Positions 1 to 11,000 of a DNA stretch of 36,285 bases are shown here, in pieces; positions within the stretch are counted from its first letter, which is position 1, and each line of letters begins with the position of its first letter. The DNA comes from Acanthaster planci. Lineage: Eukaryota; Echinodermata; Asteroidea; Valvatida; Acanthasteridae. The notes under the pieces were generated by a model. That model was not told the origin of the DNA. It did not search any database and saw only the letters and a program-made list of their open reading frames with translations. The translations under genes were made by a program, and so were the position numbers. The stretch is from NCBI RefSeq assembly GCF_001949145.1, contig NW_019091577.1, positions 314,896 through 351,180 of the forward strand. Reading direction: 5' to 3'.

Positions 1-1298
1 CTCGCACTGTGAACTCAACATCCTTAAAGTGCAGGTGTATGTGACTGTACAAGGCAAAGGACTGCACTTGCCACCAGTCTGGCTCCTCCATAATTACATG
101 TGTTCATACCGGGTAGCTAGAGCAACAATGGAAAGTCCGGCTACAGTCTTCCCTCCTTCCCTGAAACTCTACATTAAACCAGGAACAAAATGCATCAACC
201 AGCAAACTGCATATACCCGCTGGCCTTGGTTTTGGCCCAAAGGAAGTTGTTGCTAGGTAACAAAGCACCCTCTGTCGATCGTGTACACAACCTATACCGT
301 TGCAGCCAAGGGCAAGTTCTTGCAACAATCATTTGTCAACCACTGGTCGGTTTTCCCTGGTCTTCTCCGCCCAAAGTATAACCCGAGTGCCGGGCAAATA
401 TCAACCAGTGGTCGACAAATGGTCGTCATTCAAACTTGTCCCATATTGGAAAAGGAGCCTTCAAGTGTATGCTATATTGCAGTGAAGGGGTTCATATATA
501 TTATTGAAGCACCTGTGAACTGTACTTCAATGCACTCACCCTCTTGTTTTTTTTTCCCAAATCCCATATTTCACAGATCAATGGTTCTTCATCATCACTC
601 CCCTTCTCCTTATCTTCAGCCTCCTCTTCTTTGACCTCGATGGTATCTATCAGTCCATCTCTGTCTCTTTTAGTCAAAACAGTCATTTTTGGTACACGTA
701 TCTGGCCATGTGTATGTCAAGGTTGTGAGTATATTGTAACTTGTCTCAAACGCACAGTTGTGGGTGCCGTCAGCACACACGCATCCTTGTTCGGTAGTTT
801 TGTTGACTGCCTGTTTGATGGAGCCTTTGTCTGAATTTGCTTTGAAACATTTGTATTTGTACATAATCTGCTAATCAGAACTTGATTTCGACCAAGAGTG
901 ACAGAGATGTTGTATGAAATTCATTTTCTTTAGACTGGAAATTATCAAACCAATCTAATGTAGGAGACGTTGTAGTCACTCCTCATGTGAGGATGGTTTT
1001 TAAGGTCAGTCACGTTTCTGAGCGTCCGAGCAATTTTATTCTTCAATTTCACTTTTCACAGGCCTTTCCCCCCTCCAATTTCCAGAACTAATTGTGTGAT
1101 GTAACAAACGGTGTACCTTCGGTTAAGTAACCCCAGCCCTAACTGTTTACGTCGATGTCATTGTAATCAAGATTCACAAGGTTATTGAAGGTGAAGATGA
1201 CATAAATTAAAGCAACCGCAGTAAACACTGCTTTCCACCCCTTCTGTCATTTCCAAAAAGTTCCGTTTTGATCATACGGTGATATTGTGTGTTACCAG
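1..1298. other. Intron or upstream DNA of the NACHT-TPR gene
   Basis: No plus-strand exon is recognisable here, so this is most likely one long intron, since exon 1299-1394 begins in mid-protein. It contains a short foldback at 331-420 and a pyrimidine-rich tract at about 575-670. Read on the minus strand, that tract gives an acidic frame (IEVKEEEAEDKEKGSDDEEP) ending near a good GTGAGTG donor. No other signal seen. Confidence 0.5.
331..420. repeat. Short foldback repeat
   Basis: ATTTGTCAACCACTGGT at about 331-347 is matched by its reverse complement ACCAGTGGTCGACAAAT at about 404-420, with one mismatch. The spacer is about 55 bp. It is probably a fragment of a larger inverted-repeat element. 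Confidence 0.55.
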
Positions 1299-2081
1299 GA
1301 TGGCCGGGTGTTCAAGTACCAATGCAAGTTTGGTGGAATTGACGTCGACACTGGCAAAGTGCAAATGGAAGGCCTGGACGAGTTTAAGAATATGGTACGC
1401 TCTCTCTCAACAGCTGAAAGGCTCAACGGTATCATGAATGCGTAACGGGACACGCCATGTCTGGAAGCTCATATAATCAGGGCCCACTATTACGATTCTC
1501 TCTGGTATAAAGCGAAAAATGTTCACTCACCAAGCAGAGAATTTCCCGCTCACAGTGAGCACATATTTCACAGGTTAGAAAGGAAATTGGGCTTATGTGG
1601 ATGCATAAATATAAATCCTGTAATAGGATTCTGCACTTCCTCGGTTAGTGTGGAATCATTGGGCTAGCGCTGTGAGCATAGAACGTTAAGCCCAAAATTC
1701 AGTGGTTAGCTGGCCACAGAATGGGACCAGATGTTTTGAGAATATTCACATCATTTTTACTTTCCTTTCCTGATTGACAAGTGAACGTTTTAGTCTTAGT
1801 ATCAGCTGAGTTTGATGTGGGAACCGGGAAGAGTTTCATGAAACAGATGGTTTAAACCCTCAGTGTTATGTAAAGTGCAGCACCCTTGCATCGGGGAGTT
1901 ATCTCGATTGTTCTGCGCTTTTGGACAGATCTTTCAGTTCTTCAAGACCAGGATCACAGAGCAGTACCCGCTGGACGAGAAGGCCAAGCTGGATCCGTAC
2001 GAGCAGCAGCGAGAGGCGCACGACGCCTTCATGAAGAGCCGCAGCGCCATCGTCATCGGCAGAAACGACATCTTACAGAAG
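1299..2081 (+). CDS. NACHT-TPR gene, visible exons 1-2 (linker before NACHT)
   Basis: Exon 1299-1394 encodes a stretch beginning DGRVFKYQCKFGGIDVD, and exon 1929-2081 encodes IFQFFKTRITEQYPLDE followed by YEQQREAHDAFMKSR. Both are phase 0 at both ends. The second resembles the segment just before the NACHT domain in TTC41/NPHP3-type proteins, where a Tyr/Glu-rich helix leads to the nucleotide-binding fold. The intron between them (1395-1928) shows no other feature. The donor of the first exon is GTACGC and that of the second GTGAGA. Confidence 0.85.
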
Positions 2082-5000
2082 GTGAGAAATTTGTGGCTGT
2101 GGCTTGGTGACTTTAGAATCAAGACAGATCAGTGGTTATTTGGAGGATCAAACATTTGATGTCGCCTGTCTGTTTTAACACGTTATACATATTCATTGGC
2201 CCAGCATTCTTCTTTCATTGGTCAGTGTTTCAGCATGTCAGGGAGGTAAATATACATGTATGTAGCTAACTCCCGAATGCATGATCGACATTGCAACTCC
2301 TAGCCTTTCTGAAACAGGAAAGTTGTACACCAGTGTTAGCACCTAGACTTCCGATCATGCAACAGTGGTGATTATGTCAAGGTTGGTAGTGGCACCATGC
2401 TAGAACTTTCCAGCATCCAGTGAGATGCTGCTCACTGAAGTTACGGCTATGGTTGCGGATAGCAGTAATATCTTCAGCCATGGAAGCCCCTGTCAAGCAG
2501 CTTCAGCCAGTTTCCATAGACTCATGTGTTACCGTCAGCTGCAGTCAAGACATTTTGGACACAGCCAGAAGTTAAAGTTTTCAAGTCGGCTTGAGGCATT
2601 TTGCCATTGTCAGCAATCTGGCACTGGCGTCGTCGATGTGAAGAAGTTTTTTTTTTTTGATCTCAGATGGAGGAGTATGTGACCGACCTTGGCACAGGGG
2701 TGCCCCTGTTATTGCTGGGAGGTCCGGGCTCCGGCAAATCATCCATTATGGCCCGAGTGGCTGACGTAGCAGCGAACAAGGCAGGAAGTGGGGAGATACC
2801 AGGGTAAGCGAGGGTACCTGTCAGAACTGATGAGGCTGTTCCGTTCATTTCCTTGTCATCGGAACAGATCTTAATTCTGTTTGACAGACGTGGGGTTGCT
2901 TGAACTACATATGGTGATCATTTCAAACTGCACACGATTGTTTTTGTTCGTATACATCTCATTTCTTTTGTCTTTTCATTGATGATCATGAGAGTAAAAT
3001 ACCCCAGGATTGGAATTGTAATGCCTCAAGGTTTCAAGAAGAATCAAATTGTTGGTTCTGGGACGGCTGTCGATAACTTGTTGCGTCTTTGTGAATTCCT
3101 TGACATTGATGAGACGACAACACGTAACATTCTGAATGAACATCGTGTACTCATATTTAGGGCTGAGTCAGTTCAAGTAATTCACTATTCGAATATTCAA
3201 CCTTCAATTGGATCGAATATCCGGATATTCAGTCGCACCGACCGGCAGATTGTTGATGAACAAACCATACATACAAAATCAGTTGCAATAACACACGCAA
3301 TTGTACATTATTATCAAAGTAATAGCTTCCCATACTAGGAGTATGTCCAGCCATAATTTAGCAAGATTTAAGAGATAAACAAGACTTCTTGCGCTGTTGA
3401 AAATTTCTATTCCTTTTAAATTGTTTAATGAACAATTTACTTTTTAAATGGTTGCAAGATTTCTGTTGCTTTTCATTTGAACCCAGCAGAAAAGAAATTG
3501 CTTGAACACTCTGAAATGTGTATAATTGACCATTTATTTTGTATTTTCATGTAGCGGTGGTGAAAAGGGCTGGCATGTCTTTTATCACTTTGTCGGCGCT
3601 ATTCCAGGATCCACGGACGTCGAGAAAATGCTGAAGCGATTACTGAGGGAGTTGAAAATGTGCAATGTGAGTACAAGGCCAAGCTGCCCGGTGCAACACT
3701 TCCAATTTGTCAGATGATTTTCTAAAACTTCCATTCGAAATAGAAGTGATCCGACAGGAGTAAGGAAACCTTTTCATTGCGCCCATGTTTCTCATAATTG
3801 TTGATAAAGCCGACACCGTGTAGTTGCAGTAAGCGGTATCCTTACTGATGCAGGGTCAGTCAAATTGACCCCTTCGCTCTGGGAGACGGCGAGAGCCGCA
3901 GCTTTGTGTGAGGATTAGTGCATACCACACATACAGTCTATTCACCATGCAGCTGCTGGTTCAATGGGGCCTGCTGCTGGACAGAGCTTTGCATACTGGG
4001 CATACATGTACCACAGCCCGGCAGTCACGGTCAAAAGAATCCCAGGCGTGAAGAGGTTAATATCTGTGTCCAGAGGGATGAATTGTCTGTCCGTTTCCTG
4101 CTAGGATTCCAACATGCCCAAGGATTACGAGACGGCTGCCCAACTTGTTGGAAGTGTCCTGTCCAATCCAAACTCCAGTCCGGTCATCATCATCATAGAT
4201 GCGCTGAACCAGGTGAGGATTTTTAACCCAAAGCAGAATTCCACATTCCGCTTCTTTCACCTGAGTTAAATCGGTTGCAACCGATTTTGTAATATTCATC
4301 GGACTGGTTTTCCAATGCCACTGTGAAACTTTTGGAATCTTTCACTGCACAATCCTATTTTCCCTAAATAGCTGAACGAAGACAAGGTGACCTCCATCCT
4401 GAGCTGGTTGCCCCGGAAACTGGCCCCCCAGGTGCGCTGCATCTTTTCCACGATCGATGACACCCCTCCCCACCGTCTGCTGAAGGACAGGAACGTTAAG
4501 CCTGAAGAGTTGGCTGTCACGCCACTCGACATGGATTCCAGGAAGGTTGGTTTGGGGTCCGATGAAGATCCCCTGAGTTTTGTAGTTGGGCAATTCCAGA
4601 AATTAGGGATCCAAAAGTGTGACATTTTTGTGTCCCTGTTACATTTGACCTTTGTTATTTGACATGAAAATATCGCTGGAATTGATTTCAAACTATTACT
4701 ATTTGTTTGGCAGGTAATTTGCATTAATTCATCACTCTTGGAAATTAGAAAATGTGTTCTGAACTTACAAAATCATATATGTCAGATGTGACAGGGACAC
4801 GAAAAAACCGGACCCCTAATTTCTGGAATTACCCAGTTATCTCAATACAATTTGAGTTGTGGACACTAAGGACGAGTAAAATTTCCGTGGGATGACATCC
4901 ACTTCATGTGAAAGTACCGACAAAAAGAGGTGAAGATAGGTGCAAGATATCTTGTCCATTCCCCGTATGCCATATGCACCTAAGAGTCTCATAAACTGAG

Positions 5001-8000
5001 ATCGTTGCTTATTGAAAATGCTGCCTGTCTCTCATCTTGGTGCCATTAGGAAATTTCAGTTATCGTGCAACATCATTTCCCATTTTTATGATGACTAACC
5101 TGGAAAAGGAAGAGCACCAACATTAGACACACCTGAGTATTCAATTGATTAATAATTGAATGAAAAATATGGTTTTTTGTGGTTTGATTGTGTGCACAGT
5201 GCCACGGAGTGCACTTATAATCATTCTCAAGCTGTTAAGATGAAAAAATGAGAGATTGTTGAGGTGTGTGGCAAAAGCCAGCTGGGAACCAGTCGTAGAA
5301 AGTGCGCATTTGTGCGTAGCATTTGGGCCGGTAACCTGTTGTCACCAACCAGATTTATGTGCATTGAAAAGGCAGGTACATGTACTTTAGAACTATAGAT
5401 AATTAACGCTGCACTTTTGGTAAATTATTTCGAGAAATAATTCTTGGCACGAATGAAACTTTGAGATCAGACCCACTGAATGTCTTTTGCCTTTGTGTCG
5501 TTCTGTTGCCGTGCCAACAGGAGATAGTTCGGGAGATCCTCGGCCGCTACAACAAGCGACTGGACGCGGAGCAGATGGCAAGCCTGCTGGGTAAGGATTC
5601 CTCCCAGAATCCCCTCTGGTTGGCCATCGCCTGCGAGGAGCTTCGCGTCTACGGAGACTTCAGCACCATCACCAAGAAGATCAACTCCCTGTCTGACGGC
5701 TTGTTAAAGTGAGTGCAACGATGTAGAGGGCTCCGTTCATTTTGGCTTCAAGTTTGCCCTCTTTAAAAGGATTGCACGGACGTCCGGTGGAGGCATTTTG
5801 TCTGTGAATTCCACTTGTTGACGTCAGTTCAGAGATTTCCATTCCATTCTAATGTCATTTTGCACTGACATAGGTTTCTCAATGATGACGCAAGTCAAAG
5901 TGGTATGCAAGAATTTTTGGAAGTTAATACGGAGATTATGGGTCCACACATTTGTTCTCTGGCTTTTGGCCACGAATATCCAAGAAATTGTTATGTGACT
6001 TTGACTTTTGGAAGCAGTTGTAGGAATGTCTTTTGCAATCCTTTTAGATGAGCTTGGCTTGTTCGGATATGTTCAGACTTGTCTTCAGCATGTTGACAAT
6101 AATTTGAAATGGACATGTCACTGGAGACATCTCTGTTTCAGACATTTTTACATTTGGAAGTGACTTTAATACATGTAAAATTTTCACATGTCTATTGCAG
6201 GCAATTTGATTAAAGGTACATCTAGGTTATTCATTGATCAATGCTTTAACTATATGCCAGCAAGCCAATTTCTGACAAAAAAGCCAGGTTTAGACAAGGC
6301 CCAGCTGTTGCTGTTCAGGTCGTGTGGATCACTTTTTACTGTTGCGCAGTTTGCTGAGCCAAGTCCTGGCGCGCTTCGAGCAGGAGAATGGTGGTTACCT
6401 GGTGGTGGCCACCCTCTCGCTCCTGGAGTGCTCCTCCAACGGACTGCTGGAGACAGAGCTGCTCTCTATCCTGGGCAGCGATGACAACATGTCCATCCTC
6501 ACCAAGAAGGGCCACCGCAAGGACCGGGGCCAGGAGAAGACCCGAGGTGAGCCCCTGCCGGCCATCAAGTGGTCGATGGTGTACCGGGCTCTCCGGCCGT
6601 TCCTCAGGCCGTTCGGGGACAGCGGGGAAGGGCGGCTGGACTTCTACCATCGGTCTCTCAGCAAATCCGTCCGGCAAAAGTGAGCTCATTTCTTCTCTTT
6701 TTTTTAGCGGTCTTCAAACGTAAGAATTGCTCGGTAATCATTAACAATGAATATCCATAATAGCTGATTATCATATCTTCATCTTTGATAACTTGTGCAG
6801 TCTGAATTTGTTGAATCTCTTTATTAGGAAAAAAATTTTCTTTATCTGAAAAAAATGACAAGGTTGCTCATAATTGGATCAATATGGGAGGAACTAGTAA
6901 GCTTTGTAACAGTAACTCAAAAGGACTTGTATTTCTTGCTCTTATCAACTGTCATGACTGTTGAGACAAAGCCGCTTGACGAAACCAGCTTCTTAGCTTC
7001 GCCATGCCTGAGTTCCGGCGCCCTGTGCCGTCCAGTTTGCAATTCCTCACAACTCCTCCTCATCACCTGACTGACGGGAAAGAATGTGCTAAGCAGTGGG
7101 ACGAACGGTCACTCCACGTGGGAACGACATTTATACGTGTTGTTAACTTTGTGTTTTCGGCAGATATTTTGGGCTCAAACCGGGCCAAGAAGGGGGCTCA
7201 GACAAAATGAGCAAGTGGTGGCACCAGGTGCTGGCCGACTTCTTCGAGCACGAGCAGAACATGGACCGGAAAGTTGAGGTGAGATAAAAACCGGGATGAG
7301 AAAAGTGACATTTCTGGACAATAACGCCTCAGACGTATAAGCAAAAATTTTCGAATGATTCCCCTGTTTGCTGTAGGCAAGTTTGAAGAAGAACTAAGAT
7401 CTTCTAAGATATGCTCAAGAGACAATACAAGTCGTTCCTGGTTTTCAGAGTCTCTCAAAAAAGGCACGTCAGGGAGTTCTTTTGAAATAGATGAAAAAAC
7501 AATACGTTCCACAAAAATTCAGTTGATTCCATTATACATCTTTTCTGTACAAATCCTTTCTAATGTATTTGAGAGCAAGCCAGTGATGTTTGCCATCGGT
7601 ATTTTATCTGAACTTGCAGTCTCCCGTGTTCTTCTCCAAGAGAATGTTTTTGCAGAAAAAAGTCCACTCATACGCTGCGGCCAAGATCATACATATCTCT
7701 CCAATCACTGGCTTGTCAAAAAAAGTAGTTTGCACTGACCTGCACTGTCAAGAGCCCTTGATTTGATTTAACCATTTTTAGTTGGCTTCATTGCTGTGTA
7801 AATCACACCATGAATCAGGCCAACTGTGAAGAAATTCCTTCACAGACCCATCTGTCGCTTGCTTGCAGGAATATCCATACCAACTGGTGAAGACGCACGA
7901 CCAGGAGAGGTTAGCGCGATGCCTGACTGAGTGGCCCGTGCTGGATCGACTCTTTGACGAGGAGTACAGCTCACAGCTGCTAGCCTACTGGAGGGAGGTA

Positions 8001-11000
8001 CGACAGAAGCGGCTGGAAACCAAGACCAATATTAAACTCAAGGCCTTGACCACAGCAGCTGATTCAACCAGTTTGAAGTTAGGAATCAAGAGGATTAAGC
8101 TGAAAAACGGAGGCCAAAAAAGTGCGAAGAGCAATAACGGACTTTCCTCAACAAATCAAACGATTTTGCACCAAGCGAATAAGTACCCCGTTGTACTGAT
8201 GGCTCGTGGAATGGCCAAATTCTTTTGTACCGTTCTTAAAACAGGCATATTCATTTTTACTCCTAACATTTGTTTGGGGGACCAAGATGTTTATCAAGCA
8301 AGTGCTAATAGATCTTGGCACCAAACTTTAAGTGGCGGTTCGTTTGAATGATCCTTTTCAGATTGATAAGGACGGGAAATACTCCAAGATGGAGGAGAAC
8401 TACAGGGCGAGTCTGAAAGATCTCGAGGCACGACCGGGCATCTCGCAAGAGGAAATCTCCATGAGAAATGAGAACATTGCAAGACTTTTGTAAGTGAAAA
8501 TGCCAGAGCGGCGCTTGATATAAAGGCTTTATCTAATGATGCTCATGGCGATGGGGGAGTGGTTGGGTTTATTATGTCCTTTCCATGGAGCAAACCGTAG
8601 TTTACAGGTTGGATTTTCCCACTTTTGTTGGCAACCTCCTGTGCTCATACCTTACCCTTTCAAAATGCGAGAGAAAAATGGCGACTGTCGCTGTAGAACT
8701 AACTGTCAGTTGCCAGTTCTGCTGTGGCTTTGTTGACTTGAAAAAATAGCGTAAGTAGATGAAGCTCGTCAGTGTGGATCATTCTCCTACCCTAAGCCTC
8801 AAAGTACACTCCTCGTGTAAACGTCAGTCCTTAGATATGGGGTCAAAGTCAGAATCTAATCCAGCCACCCGTCCTAAGGACAGGCAAAGACAAATTTGAA
8901 CAGACGGTTTTGGCTTGTTCACAAATTTACAATCTCCCATTTTGTCGTGAATCTTTTGACACCGGTGAACAAGCCTTCTCATTGTCGTCTGAAATACTGG
9001 GAGCAGTTGTAGCATGGCCTCAGATAGCAGCCAGGAGTGCGAGGTTTAAAGACTTCCCTGGGAGAGGACAGACAGTCTTTGACTTTGGCTGGCAGATATT
9101 TCCATCCTAGATGAAACCCTGGTGCGCGTGTTGTTCAAACCTGCTGTGATTTCAAATGGGCAGTATCAGTAGGAAGGCCTACCATACGACTTATGAACAG
9201 GTTAAGAACTTCAGCGAAAGCTAGTGCTATTCTGAGGCTGTGTCCAAATTATGTGGCTATGGCTAGATGAAACGCATGCACCTAGGGAAGCCATGCCCAA
9301 GCGGCTACAACATTTCCCATGGACTTGTGTGCCAATTGTCAGCCACAGTCCCATGCTAACTCTCATGCTTGGATCACAACATTCGGGCTTCAGCCATTTC
9401 CCATAGACTTGACTGTTGCAGTTAGCCGCAGCCTCATGCTAACTCTCACGGTTCAATCACAGCATTCAGGCAGGTCTATACAACCACGCAAAGGATCTCA
9501 TAGACAAGGCAGTGTCCCTAGAGCAAGAGCACCTGGGTTCCAGACCAGAGAGAATGGTGGAGCTCTATGCACTCATGGCCGAGCTTTATGACGAGGTGGG
9601 TAAAATGAACCTGGTTACTGAAACCAGTTAGGTACTTGTTATCCAGGTTTTGTGACCCAAATGTATAACCAAGCCAGGACCTTGTGTAATAAACCACCGT
9701 CAACTAGTAGAGGACGGTTATCTGGTTTATGGTATGGGTAATAGTTAACCACTTCGTGCCGGGGCATTTTTCANNNNNNNNNNNNNNNNNNNNNNNNNNN
9801 NNNNNNNNNNNNNNNNNNNNNNNNNNNNNNNNNNNNNNNNNNNNNNNNNNNNNNNNNNNNNNNNNNNNNNNNNNNNNNNNNNNNNNNNNNNNNNNNNNNN
9901 NNNNNNNNNNNNNNNNNNNNNNNNNNNNNNNNNNNNNNNNNNNNNNNNNNNNNNNNNNNNNNNNNNNNNNNNNNNNNNNNNNNNNNNNNNNNNNNNNNNN
10001 NNNNNNNNNNNNNNNNNNNNNNNNNNNNNNNNNNNNNNNNNNNNNNNNNNNNNNNNNNNNNNNNNNNNNNNNNNNNNNNNNNNNNNNNNNNNNNNNNNNN
10101 NNNNNNNNNNNNNNNNNNNNNNNNNNNNNNNNNNNNNNNNNNNNNNNNNNNNNNNNNNNNNNNNNNNNNNNNNNNNNNNNNNNNNNNNNNNNNNNNNNNN
10201 NNNNNNNNNNNNNNNNNNNNNNNNNNNNNNNNNNNNNNNNNNNNNNNNNNNNNNNNNNNNNNNNNNNNNNNNNNNNNNNNNNNNNNNNNNNNNNNNNNNN
10301 NNNNNNNNNNCTTATTACAACACATTCTTAACTATTGCCTTGTAAAATCTAAAGTAGGGTATGGTGCTAAACCTGGTTAAAACAGTTACGTTAGTAATTT
10401 AAAACGTTTCTTTCAAATTCTTAAAATTGTGTGAAGTCAGTAACCGTTGTCTGTTATGCATTCTCTGATCAATTATACAAGTGTTCCCATAGTCTTGGTA
10501 AACCCTTGTGTACCAAAAATTCCAGGACAAATTGAGAAACCAGAACAATTTTCAGTTAAGTCTGCAAATTGCACAATTTTTTTGGTTCTTCTGTCAGCTG
10601 TGCAAGCTCCACGATTTCATCACGAGGGAGCAGCTCAAGGAACTGAGGCCAGCCATTGACTTCAACCGGCGATCCATCAAGATCAGGGAAACCTTGGAGG
10701 GAGAGAGGCACAAGGTAAGCGGGCGATTTTCATTTCATGCCTGCAAAGATCCCTGGGATACAAGAAGAACTGCAACCAGAACACCGATTTTCTATTCTCC
10801 ATCTCACTGCTGCAAGTTACTATCTGACCGTAGCACAATAGAACGTTGCTGTGAGCTTCAAGCTGGACCAAGAGAGGGCGCACTTTTCTTGGCAACAGAG
10901 GCTTCCTTGGTTGGAACTGAACTTCGCTGGTTTCGCAAACAACTAGGAAATGCACACGTTACGGTCGCATCGCTACCAACAAAATGAACACTCTCGACCA

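Noticed and set aside
4296-4724. 142-codon minus-strand frame
   Set aside because: Antisense shadow of the NACHT sensor exon 4372-4545 and the adjoining foldback repeat.
7355-7738. 127-codon plus-strand frame in intron 9 of the NACHT gene
   Set aside because: No recognisable domain, AT-rich composition like the intron, and the flanking exons join in phase without it.
9729-10331. Long open frames through N runs (also at 20187-21093)
   Set aside because: They are mostly N residues from assembly gaps and carry no evidence of coding.
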